Origin: Campylobacter geochelonis
GTDB lineage: Bacteria; Campylobacterota; Campylobacteria; Campylobacterales; Campylobacteraceae
DNA length: 64,000 nt
Direction of reading: 5' to 3'
Assembly (NCBI RefSeq): GCF_013201685.1
Contig: NZ_CP053844.1
Span: 372,001-436,000, forward strand
The position numbers and the translations under genes are program-made. How positions within the stretch are numbered: position 1 is the stretch's first letter; every line of letters starts with the position of its first letter. Below the pieces are notes generated by a model that searched no databases, was not told the DNA's origin, and saw nothing but the letters and a program-made list of their open reading frames with translations. Of this stretch, positions 48,185-56,240 are shown piece by piece.

Positions 48185-48668
48185 ATTTGAGTAAAATTTC
48201 GTTTGATTTAAGACTTTGAAATTTAAATTTTAACTTTAAATAAAACTATTTTTGATAAAGCTTGTTAGCAAAATTTATAGGCTTTTTTATGGTTTTAAAT
48301 TTATAAAACTGATGATTTTCGCTATTTAAGTTATAAAATTAATACTAAATTTGAATGTAAATTTGCTAAATTTATTGTATTTATGCGACTTGTGTTATAA
48401 AATTTAGATATTTAAAATGAGATAAATTTTAAGCTAAAACTATAAATTTAAGTATTTATAAATAGACACTCGTACAAGCTAAAATGTGTTATAAGAGCAT
48501 TTTTATGGGATTTGTGGCTGTTTGCTTACATAATAATTTCAATGATAAATATAAAAAGTTAGAACTTAAAAACTATCTGCCATGCAAGATTTAGCAAAAG
48601 TGGCTGGTTTTTGCCACTTTTAATTTATAAAATCAAGATTTTGATATATTGATAAATCGCGCGCTATC
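48185..48668. other. Gene-free AT-rich interval
   Basis: Convergent region between the phosphoesterase and sppA. No gene is supported. It contains a strong bidirectional terminator at 48596-48621. Confidence 0.65.
48596..48621 (-). terminator. Terminator of the mqnF-sppA unit
   Basis: A perfect 9-bp stem, AAAAGTGGC/GCCACTTTT, with an 8-base loop and T runs on both strands, 48 bases downstream of the sppA stop codon. Confidence 0.8.
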
Positions 48669-49529
48669 TTATCTAACTTTTACAAAAAGTTCACTTAGTA
48701 CTAAATTTGCAACTTTAGTTGAAAATGAGTTTATAAATTTATCAAGCTTATCTGCTTTTTTCCACGCTGGATTAGCCACTCCGGCAGTTTTTGCAGTTAG
48801 ATCAATTGCTTCTTGATAGGTTTTTATATCATCAATCAAACCTAGTTTTTTAGCATCATCAGCTAAAAAGACTCTCGCGTTTGCCCATGATTTTTGAGTT
48901 GATAAATCAAGCTTTCTAGCCTTTGCAACCTCACTTGTAAAAAGCTCATAACTCTTATCAACGAGCGCTTGAAGGCTCTGTTTTTCATCGCTTGTCCACT
49001 CTCTCATCATCGTTCCAGCCTCTTTGAACTCACCAGCTTTTACGATTTGCTCTTTAATGCCTATTTTAGCGGTAAGTTCGCTTAAATTTGCACCTTGCAT
49101 AATCACGCCAATCGAGCCAATAAAACTGCCTTTGTTTGCATAAATTTTACTCGCCCAAACGCCACTTAAGTAGCTTCCACTCGCCATCGTACCGCTTGCG
49201 TATGCGATGACTGGTTTTTTATCATTTAGCTCTTTTATAGCTTGTGAGATTTCAAAACTCGGAGCAAGTGCGCCGCCTGGACTATCGATACGAAGAAGAA
49301 CGCCTTTTATCTCTAAGTCATCTTTGGCTTGATAAATTTGGCGTAAAAACTCGCTATCATCGATGATAGCACCATTTAAATTTAGTTCGACTAAATTTGC
49401 TTTAGATGAGATTTTCTCATCAGAAATCACCTCGATAAAAATCAAAATAAAAAATAAAATGATAAAAACTTGAATGCTAAATTTAATTATCCAGCCGATA
49501 AATTTAAAAAATCCTTTTAAAATTCCCAT
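48669..49529 (-). CDS. sppA: Signal peptide peptidase SppA (S49 family)
   Basis: A 286-residue inner-membrane serine protease that degrades cleaved signal peptides. One membrane helix lies at about 9-35. The S49 motifs are LLRIDSPGGAL, YASGTMASGSYLSG (nucleophile Ser) and IVKAGEFKEAG (general-base Lys region). The half-length form works as an oligomer, unlike the tandem E. coli protein. Its start overlaps the mqnF-like gene by 13 bases, so the two are co-translated. Confidence 0.93.
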   Translation of the reverse strand: MGILKGFFKFIGWIIKFSIQVFIILFFILIFIEVISDEKISSKANLVELNLNGAIIDDSEFLRQIYQAKDDLEIKGVLLRIDSPGGALAPSFEISQAIKELNDKKPVIAYASGTMASGSYLSGVWASKIYANKGSFIGSIGVIMQGANLSELTAKIGIKEQIVKAGEFKEAGTMMREWTSDEKQSLQALVDKSYELFTSEVAKARKLDLSTQKSWANARVFLADDAKKLGLIDDIKTYQEAIDLTAKTAGVANPAWKKADKLDKFINSFSTKVANLVLSELFVKVR

Positions 49530-50737
49530 TTTTTGCCCCCTATAAATAGCTCTTTAGCCTCTTTTGTCTGTAAAATTAGTTGCAGTGGAATTTGCGTTTC
49601 ATCGCTTACTTCAAAACCTTTATAAACCGCGATATCGGCGAGTTTCTCTTCTTCTAGTGAGCCTAAATTTAACCCCAAAGCTCGAGCTGGGTTTAAAGTC
49701 GAGCTAAGAAGCAAAACTTTAGCTAGTTTTTGCAAGTCAAAATCATCATGGATAAGTAAATTCGCACGCAATTCATCAAAGAAATTTAGGCTTATATTTG
49801 AGCTTAGCCCATCTGTTGCAATGGCTAAATTTAGTCCACTTTTTAGCACCTTTTTTAAATTTAGCGTTTTTTTACTAAGCAGTCTGTTTGAAACCGCGCA
49901 ATGTGCGATTGAGTGTAGGTTGCTATCTAGTTTTTCAAGCTCTTTTAAGTAAACACAATGCACAAAAAGCGTTCTTAAGCCGCTAAAGTTTTTGATAAAT
50001 TCTTCAACACCATACATCGGTTTGGCATCTTTGCTAAATTTAGCTAGCCACTCCTTAAAACCGCCCTTTGCCTCTCTTAACCATCTATTTTCGTGGTTGC
50101 TTTCAAGCAGGTGAGTTGAGAGTAAAAGGTTGTTTAGCTTAGCAAAATCACAAGCGCGCTTGCAAAGGGTTGGGTGGGTTGAGTAGGTTGAGTGAATGGA
50201 AAGTGCGGGGATAAAAAGCTCGCTTTTAAATTTATCGCTTTGTTTAAAACGAGTTATGAAATTCTCCCAACAAGACTCTATAAACTCGGGGTTTGAGCCA
50301 AGTATTTCGTTATAAAAGACAACTCTTGCTTTTGAATTTACGCACGCATTTAAGTCGCTTCCAAAGCTTGAAATTTCGCCGATTGTCGCTACGCCTGAGC
50401 GCATCATCGAATTAATTGCATTTTGGATAAGTTTATCGGTTGCCTCTTTTGAAAGCTCGCTTCTACTAGTGATTACGCTTTTAACCCATTTTAAAAAATC
50501 ACCATAAACAAGCGTGGTCGAGTTTGCGCTAAACTCAAGATGGCAGTGTGGGTTGATAAAGGCTGGCATAACGATATCTTCGCTAAAATCAAGCACCAAA
50601 GCATCTTTAAATTGCGCTTGTAGCTCTTTAAATTTACCAACTTTTTTTATCTTTGTATCAAAGGCTATGGCACTATTTTTAAGCACTTTAAAGCCATCAT
50701 CACACACTAAGATATATTTTGCTTTTAGTATTTTCAT
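49517..50737 (-). CDS. mqnF: Amidohydrolase of the aminofutalosine/adenosine deaminase type
   Basis: A 406-residue metal-dependent amidohydrolase. It has the metal-binding NPHCHLEFSAN, STHLLES, a His in LFVHCVYL and the Asp in AIATDGLSSN. In epsilonproteobacteria this family is annotated as aminodeoxyfutalosine deaminase for menaquinone synthesis. However, MtnN in this window can bypass that step, so the true substrate (futalosine, methylthioadenosine or another adenosine derivative) is uncertain. The gene overlaps sppA. It is divergent from aroQ over 88 bases. Confidence 0.78.
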   Translation of the reverse strand: MKILKAKYILVCDDGFKVLKNSAIAFDTKIKKVGKFKELQAQFKDALVLDFSEDIVMPAFINPHCHLEFSANSTTLVYGDFLKWVKSVITSRSELSKEATDKLIQNAINSMMRSGVATIGEISSFGSDLNACVNSKARVVFYNEILGSNPEFIESCWENFITRFKQSDKFKSELFIPALSIHSTYSTHPTLCKRACDFAKLNNLLLSTHLLESNHENRWLREAKGGFKEWLAKFSKDAKPMYGVEEFIKNFSGLRTLFVHCVYLKELEKLDSNLHSIAHCAVSNRLLSKKTLNLKKVLKSGLNLAIATDGLSSNISLNFFDELRANLLIHDDFDLQKLAKVLLLSSTLNPARALGLNLGSLEEEKLADIAVYKGFEVSDETQIPLQLILQTKEAKELFIGGKKWEF

Positions 50738-50785
50738 CTCTTCTCCTAAGAGGTTGATTGTAGCAAAAATTTAGTTATTTTAGGA

Positions 50786-50791
50786 TATAAT
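50786..50791 (+). promoter_or_regulatory. -10 box of the aroQ operon
   Basis: TATAAT in TTTTAGGATATAATCAACC, 35 bases before the aroQ ATG. The ribosome site AGGAGAAAT follows. The genes aroQ to mnmA are closely spaced. Confidence 0.6.
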
Positions 50792-50825
50792 CAACCTTAA
50801 ATTTTAAAATTCGCAGGAGAAATAA

Positions 50826-51311
50826 ATGAAAATAGTAGTAATTCAAGGACCAAATATCAACATGCTAGGAACTAGAGAAACTAGCGTATATGGCTCGATG
50901 AAGATGGAAGATATACACGCTCAAATGAAAGTTGTAGCAGAGCAAAACGGCGTTGATATCGAGTTTTTTCAAACAAATTTTGAAGGTGAAATAGTAGATA
51001 AAATCCAAGAGTGCTTTGGCGATAGCGACGGTATTATCATAAATCCAGCAGCCTATACCCACACATCTATTGCGATTCGTGATGCAATCGCAGCGGTAAA
51101 TTTACCAGTTATCGAAGTTCATATCTCAAACATCGCAAGACGCGAAGAATTTCGCCAAAAAAGCCTTATCTCAGCTGTAACTGCTGGACAAATTATAGGT
51201 TTTGGACCAGTTGGATATCATCTTGCTATGATAGCAATGCTCCAAATTTTTGAGCAAATCAAGGCTGTAAGAGCCGCTAGAGAGAAAGCAGCACCAGCAG
51301 CTAATGAGTAA
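50826..51311 (+). CDS. aroQ: Type II 3-dehydroquinate dehydratase
   Basis: A 161-residue type II enzyme of the shikimate pathway. The conserved [18 protein letters not shown] holds the catalytic Tyr. [30 protein letters not shown] and VEVHISN-like [16 protein letters not shown] follow. It is full length. Its stop overlaps the start of the M24 peptidase gene by eight bases. Confidence 0.96.
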   Translation: MKIVVIQGPNINMLGTRETSVYGSMKMEDIHAQMKVVAEQNGVDIEFFQTNFEGEIVDKIQECFGDSDGIIINPAAYTHTSIAIRDAIAAVNLPVIEVHISNIARREEFRQKSLISAVTAGQIIGFGPVGYHLAMIAMLQIFEQIKAVRAAREKAAPAANE

Positions 51312-52332
51312 AAACTACATCTTACAAGATGAAAATAGCGTATATTTTGAGTGCGGATATAGTTGCGATAACGAAATTTTCTTGCATATAAGAGGCAGAA
51401 ATTTTTTATTAACCGACTCAAGATACGCGATAGAAGCTAGAAATTTAGCGCACGATACAGAAGTTATCGAAATAAAACAGCCTATCATAAAAGAGGCTAG
51501 GTTGCTACTACGTAAATTTGGGGTTAAAAGCTTAGTTTTTGACCCGTATGATTTCTCTTATGCACAGTTTGAAGAGCTTAGCAAATTTATCCATATAAAC
51601 TTTATCCCACGCCCGTTTTTTTCTAAAAAAAAGCGAATGATAAAGAGCCAAAAAGAGATTGAGATTTTAAAACAAGCAGCTATTTTTGGGGCGAAAAGTT
51701 TTGATCAATTTGCTAAATTTGTTAGTGAAAATGGGCTTAGTTTAAGCGAAAAAGAGCTTTTTTTCCACGCTTGCAATATCTTAAAACATGATGGCGAGCT
51801 AGGGCTTTCTTTTGAGCCAATCATCGCACTTAACCAAAACGCAGCAAAAGCCCATGCTTTGCCAAGTTCGGATAGGCTTAGAAGTGGCGACTTGCTCTTG
51901 CTTGATGCTGGAGTAAAATTTAAAAGATACTGCTCAGATCGCACAAGAACGGCGTGTTTTACAGATAGTGTTGAATTTAGCAAAAGACAAAGTTTTAAAA
52001 CACAAAAGCAAAACGAAATTTATCAAATCGTAAAAGAGGCGCAAAATTTAGCTATAAAAGCGGTTAAACCTGGCGTTTTAGCGCGAGATGTCGACAATGC
52101 AGCAAGAGAATTTATAACAAAATGTGGTTATAAAAAAGAGTTTTTTCACAGCACTGGACATGGCGTTGGTATCGATATACACGAGTTTCCAAACATAAAT
52201 TCAAAAAGCGAAGTTGTGCTAAAAGAGGGCATGGTTTTTAGCGTTGAGCCAGGCATTTATCTTGAGGGTGAGTTTGGTGTTAGAATAGAAGATGTGGTGG
52301 TTGTCACAGCTGATGGTTGCGAGATTTTATAA
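51304..52332 (+). CDS. M24 family Xaa-Pro aminopeptidase/dipeptidase
   Basis: A 342-residue cytoplasmic metallopeptidase with a pita-bread fold. The N-terminal creatinase-like domain spans about 1-110. The five dimetal ligands are visible in [36 protein letters not shown] and GVRIEDVV. The family includes PepP and PepQ, and sequence alone does not settle the specificity. The gene lies between aroQ and folK and overlaps aroQ. Confidence 0.9.
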   Translation: MSKNYILQDENSVYFECGYSCDNEIFLHIRGRNFLLTDSRYAIEARNLAHDTEVIEIKQPIIKEARLLLRKFGVKSLVFDPYDFSYAQFEELSKFIHINFIPRPFFSKKKRMIKSQKEIEILKQAAIFGAKSFDQFAKFVSENGLSLSEKELFFHACNILKHDGELGLSFEPIIALNQNAAKAHALPSSDRLRSGDLLLLDAGVKFKRYCSDRTRTACFTDSVEFSKRQSFKTQKQNEIYQIVKEAQNLAIKAVKPGVLARDVDNAAREFITKCGYKKEFFHSTGHGVGIDIHEFPNINSKSEVVLKEGMVFSVEPGIYLEGEFGVRIEDVVVVTADGCEIL

Positions 52333-52355
52333 AGCTAAGCCGGTAAAGAGATAAG

Positions 52356-52856
52356 ATGGAAATTTTGCTTTTAAAAAATGGTTTTTTTAGCTTAAAAGAT
52401 GCACTTAAACTTACTAAATCAGTCCATTTTCCATTTTATCAAAGTGAAAAAGAGAACTACAAATATGAGTTTTATCTAGGAATCGGCGGAAATTTAGGAG
52501 ATAGCAAAAAAAGATTTGAGATGTTTTTCAAAAAATTTAAAGATGATAAGAGATTTTTTGTAGTTCAAACCTCGCCACTTTTGCTAAATAAAGCGTTTGG
52601 GTATACAAAGCAACCTGATTTTTTAAATGCTGTTTTAAGGGTGCAAACTTCACTTAACCCAAACCAAACACTTAAAATAATGCAACATTATGAGAAAATT
52701 TTTGGTCGAAAAAGAAGCTTTAAAAATGCTCCTAGAACGCTTGACTTAGACATTTTATCATTTAGTGCAAAAACGCGTGCGGATAAAAGACTTATTTTGC
52801 CTCATCCTGGAATTTATGATAGAATAAGCGTTATTTTGCCAGCTGGATTAATGTAA
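52356..52856 (+). CDS. folK: Hydroxymethyldihydropterin pyrophosphokinase
   Basis: A 166-residue folate enzyme that transfers pyrophosphate to hydroxymethyl-dihydropterin. The HPPK core runs from about residue 41 (YLGIGGNLGD), with TSPLLLNKAFGYTKQPDFLNA and GRKRSFKNAPRTLDLDIL. The first ~38 residues form an extension that is not part of the catalytic fold. In C. jejuni the next gene is flhF; here it is flhG directly. Confidence 0.92.
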   Translation: MEILLLKNGFFSLKDALKLTKSVHFPFYQSEKENYKYEFYLGIGGNLGDSKKRFEMFFKKFKDDKRFFVVQTSPLLLNKAFGYTKQPDFLNAVLRVQTSLNPNQTLKIMQHYEKIFGRKRSFKNAPRTLDLDILSFSAKTRADKRLILPHPGIYDRISVILPAGLM

Positions 52857-52866
52857 AGGAAAATAT

Positions 52867-53667
52867 ATGAAAATAGTATCTGTTGTAAGCGGAAAAGGCG
52901 GAGTCGGAAAGAGCTTGATAAGTGCAAATTTAGCAAACATCATAGCAAACGAAGGCTACAAAGTAGTTTTAATCGACGCAGACTTATCTTTGGGCAGTTT
53001 AGATACTATTTTAAATGTAAAAAGTGAGAAAAATATCTTTGATTTTTTCAAAGGCGAGGCTAAATTTGAAGATGTGATGTTTAAAATAAAGCCAAATTTA
53101 TACATCGTGCCAAGTTATAGTGGCGAGGAAATTTTAGCTATTTACAACGATGAGTTAAAACAAAATTTAAAAAATGAGCTTTTAAATTTGCAAAATATCG
53201 ACTTTATCTTCATCGATACATCTTCTGGAATTTCAAAAATCACGCAAGATTTTATCGATATCGCAGATGAGGTTTTGCTTATAAGCGTGCCAGAGCCAAC
53301 GGCGATGATAGATGCTTACGCAACTTTAAAAATAGTAACAAAATATAAAAATAAAGCATTTTTGATGCTAAATTTAGCCAATGGCGAGGGCGAAGTGTTG
53401 TGTAAAAATTTCGCAAAAGTGCTAAAAAATAATGTCGAAAAAGAGTTTGACCTAAGCTTTGTTGGCGAGTTAAAACAAGATGATAGGCTTTTAAAAAGCG
53501 TAAAAGATAGAGAAATTTTTAGTGATGAGTATCAAAGCTTGATTGCGCTTAATCAACTCAAGCAAATATCTTCAAATTTGTTAGTTAAAATGGGAAAAAA
53601 AGCGATAAAAGTCGAGTCTATAAAAGGCATAAGTGGCTTTTTTAAGCGAATTTTAGACCTTGTTTAG
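52867..53667 (+). CDS. flhG: FlhG-like MinD/ParA ATPase, without FlhF and without the N-terminal activation helix
   Basis: A 266-residue MinD-type ATPase, most like FlhG. The deviant Walker A SGKGGVGKSLIS begins near residue 8. LIDADLSLGSLDTIL, the Walker B FIFIDTSSGIS, and the switch-like VPEPTAMIDAYATLK follow. The C-terminal GISGFFKRIL could be a membrane-targeting helix. C. jejuni FlhG, as I recall it, has about 20 residues before the Walker domain with the DQAxxLR-like element that activates FlhF. Here the ATG lies ten bases after folK with AAGGA in between, so no such extension can exist. flhF, fliA and fliM are absent around it. It may now serve only division-site or other positioning. 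Confidence 0.8.
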   Translation: MKIVSVVSGKGGVGKSLISANLANIIANEGYKVVLIDADLSLGSLDTILNVKSEKNIFDFFKGEAKFEDVMFKIKPNLYIVPSYSGEEILAIYNDELKQNLKNELLNLQNIDFIFIDTSSGISKITQDFIDIADEVLLISVPEPTAMIDAYATLKIVTKYKNKAFLMLNLANGEGEVLCKNFAKVLKNNVEKEFDLSFVGELKQDDRLLKSVKDREIFSDEYQSLIALNQLKQISSNLLVKMGKKAIKVESIKGISGFFKRILDLV

Positions 53668-53674
53668 GAAAAGT

Positions 53675-54280
53675 ATGAAATTTAAAAAAATAATTGATGA
53701 TGTAAAAAATATAGAAGAGTGTTTGACCTTGCCAAGCGGTTGCGTTAGTGTGTTTGGCTCGGCTAGATTTGATGATGAGAGCTTATACTCTCGCGCGGCT
53801 TATAATCTTTCGTTTCGCCTTGCAAGCAGTGGTTTTACTATCATAACTGGTGGTGGCGGCGGGATAATGAAAGCGGCTAACAAGGGTGCTTATGATGCTA
53901 AAAATACGCAAAGTGTGGGCTTTAATGTAATCTTACCAAACGAGCAAAAGATAAATGAGTTTGTAACCAACGGCACTGTTTTTTCGCATTTGGCTTTGCG
54001 AAAAGTGGCACTTATAGAAAAATCGGACTTTTTTGTGATATTTCCAGGAGGATACGGTACTCTTGATGAACTTTTTGAAATTTTAGTTTTAGTACAAAAT
54101 GGTATGAAAAATGCTAAAATATATCTTTTTGGTGTAGAATTTTTTACATCTTTAGTGTATTTTATAAACTCATCATTAGTTGGCGAAAAAACCATCGCTA
54201 AAGTCGATACACAGCTCTTTATGCTAACAGATGATATAGATGAAATTTATGATGATATTGCTAAATTTAGCTCAAATTAA
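53675..54280 (+). CDS. LOG family protein
   Basis: A 201-residue protein of the LOG (lysine decarboxylase-like) family, whose members hydrolyse nucleoside 5'-monophosphates to base and ribose phosphate. The N-terminal VSVFGSARF, the ITGGGGGIMKAANKGA phosphate-binding turn and the diagnostic PGGYGTLDELFE are complete. In bacteria the role is usually nucleotide salvage, and cytokinin activation is not implied. I start at the ATG at 53675 after AGGAAAAG, five codons inside the longest frame. Confidence 0.85.
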   Translation: MKFKKIIDDVKNIEECLTLPSGCVSVFGSARFDDESLYSRAAYNLSFRLASSGFTIITGGGGGIMKAANKGAYDAKNTQSVGFNVILPNEQKINEFVTNGTVFSHLALRKVALIEKSDFFVIFPGGYGTLDELFEILVLVQNGMKNAKIYLFGVEFFTSLVYFINSSLVGEKTIAKVDTQLFMLTDDIDEIYDDIAKFSSN

Positions 54281-54329
54281 CAATATAAAGATATAATATA
54301 AGATTAAAATTTAGTATTAAGGTATATAT

Positions 54330-55349
54330 TTGAAAATTATGGTTGCGATGAGTGGCGGAGTAGATTCGTCGATGGTGGCAAAACTTTTAAAAGATAGTGG
54401 GCATGAAGTCATAGGCTGTTATATGAAGCTTCACGCAAAGCCCGGATATCACGAAGAAAACATAAGAAAAGTTGAAAAAGTAGGTAAATTTTTAGGCATA
54501 GAAACCAAAGTTTTAGATCTTCAAAACGAGTTTAACAAGCTTGTTTATGAGCCGTTTGTAAACATCTATAAAAGTGGCAAAACGCCTAATCCTTGCGCAC
54601 TATGTAACAGACTGATAAAACTTGGAAAGCTTTTGGAGTTTGCGTTAACTCTTGGGTGTGAAAAGCTTGCAACAGGGCATTATGTAAGAGTTGAAAACGG
54701 GCTTTTAAAAAAGGCGTTTGATGAGAGTAAAGATCAAAGCTACTTTTTAGCAAACATCGATAAAAAGGCGCTTGAGTATATGATTTTCCCGCTTGGAGAG
54801 ATGTTAAAAAGTGATGTTAAAAAACTAGCAAATCAGTTTCCAGAACTTATAGAAATCGCAGGACAAAGAGAAAGTAGTGAAATTTGTTTTGTGCCAAACA
54901 GCTATATTGAAATTTTGCAAAAGCATTATAACACCGATTTACCGGGCGTTGTAAGAGATACGAGTGGCAAAGAAGTTGGCAAACACAACGGATATATGCA
55001 CTATACTATCGGCAAAAGACGCGGTTTTAGCGTGGATGGCGCACACGAACCACACTACGTAGTAAAAATCGACGCTAGTAAAAACGAAATCGTAGTTGGA
55101 GATAAGGACGAGCTTAAAGAAGATGAGTTTGAGACTGAAAATTTTAATAAATTTGCAAATTTAGATGATAAATTCGAGTGTTTTGTTAAAATTCGCTACC
55201 GAAGCGAAAAGCTAAAAGCCTTTGTTGAAGTTATAAACAATAGCGCAAAAGTCAAGCTAGAAACCCCAGCAAATGGCATAGCTAGCGGACAGCTCGCGGT
55301 TTTTTACGATGAAGATGAGAGAGTTTTAGCAAGCGGATTTATAAGCTAA
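54330..55349 (+). CDS. mnmA: tRNA-specific 2-thiouridylase MnmA
   Basis: A 339-residue PP-loop enzyme that thiolates U34 of Lys, Glu and Gln tRNAs. The motif [14 protein letters not shown] lies at the N-terminus. [13 protein letters not shown] carries the first catalytic cysteine, and SSEICFVPN the second. KLATGHYVR and [14 protein letters not shown] also match. The start is TTG. It is somewhat shorter than E. coli MnmA (about 368). Confidence 0.95.
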   Translation: MKIMVAMSGGVDSSMVAKLLKDSGHEVIGCYMKLHAKPGYHEENIRKVEKVGKFLGIETKVLDLQNEFNKLVYEPFVNIYKSGKTPNPCALCNRLIKLGKLLEFALTLGCEKLATGHYVRVENGLLKKAFDESKDQSYFLANIDKKALEYMIFPLGEMLKSDVKKLANQFPELIEIAGQRESSEICFVPNSYIEILQKHYNTDLPGVVRDTSGKEVGKHNGYMHYTIGKRRGFSVDGAHEPHYVVKIDASKNEIVVGDKDELKEDEFETENFNKFANLDDKFECFVKIRYRSEKLKAFVEVINNSAKVKLETPANGIASGQLAVFYDEDERVLASGFIS

Positions 55350-56240
55350 ATTTAGTAGCGATGGCTTTATAAAAATTATTTTATAGTCGCTAAATTTGAG
55401 TTGTTGGTTTGTGCTAGTTGGTTTTTTGGTTGTAAAGTTTATCTAAATTTTTATAAATACAAAGCTTGTTGTTGTGGTTTTTGCCTGTTGTAAAGGTTTT
55501 ATCACTTTTTATAGATAAAACTTATTATAAATTTGCACTTTTTAAACTAAATGATATTGCATCTTTTGTGGATAAATATTTTAAATCATTTGTTTTATTT
55601 TTTTAAACCAAACATATCGGGTTATTAAGGCGAGTCAACATGGCTTTTGATTAGATATAAAGGGTTATTGTGATTGTTAAACAGGAGATGTTTATAAAAT
55701 TTGGGATATTTTGTTTTAACAAGCTTGATTTATATACCGCTAAAAGAGCAAAATTTGGCTGTATTTTAGTCATAAGTAGATGGTTAAAAAGTGTAAATTT
55801 TTGCTGGATTTAAAAATTTAGTAAAATTTTAGTTTTATAAAAGTATGGTTAAATTACATTTTTTATCTGTTTTAAAGAAAATTAAAGATAAAATTATAAA
55901 TTATTTCAAAAAAAGGAGTTGAGTTTATGTCGTGTCCCATGCTTTAAGGCTTTAAAAGACTTTAAGAGTTTTAAAAAAGATGGAACTACATTTTTGACTA
56001 AATTTAACTTTGTTATCCCACAAATTTTTATTTTGCTTTTTAGCTCGGGAGCATTTCACTGCAACTGTGTTTTTAAAAACAAAACCGCTGGATGTTTAAG
56101 ACTGTTTAGGTTGCCTAAAAAGAGCGCTTACAGCTTTTCTCATAGTGATATTTTCCCTCCATTTCTCTTTTACGAAATGCAAAAACAGTTTAAATTTTGC
56201 TAAATCACAATAAATTAAAAATATAAAAAAAGGATAAAAT
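55350..56240. other. Long gene-poor interval / metE leader
   Basis: About 890 bases. An imperfect long hairpin just after mnmA (about 55349-55396) may be its terminator. From about 55400 to 55900 I see no gene. At 55913-55918 a near-perfect AAGGAG precedes a six-codon frame. From there to metE (about 290 bases) the DNA is more GC-rich than normal spacer. It carries a 94-codon Phe/Cys-rich frame from TTG 55919 that I do not trust as a protein. Confidence 0.5.
55927..55947 (+). other. Six-codon reading frame with strong ribosome site in the metE leader
   Basis: AAGGAG at 55913-55918 stands eight bases before ATG 55927, an ideal spacing. The frame reads M-S-C-P-M-L and stops at TAA 55945-55947. 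Two of six codons are Met and one is Cys. A short leader peptide of this kind could sense methionine or cysteine supply upstream of metE. It could equally be the stump of a frameshifted gene. Confidence 0.4.

Noticed and set aside
55919-56203. 94-codon Phe/Cys-rich frame before metE starting with TTG
   Set aside because: The TTG directly abuts the AAGGAG with no spacing, while an ATG in another frame is ideally placed. Composition is odd and no family is recognised.
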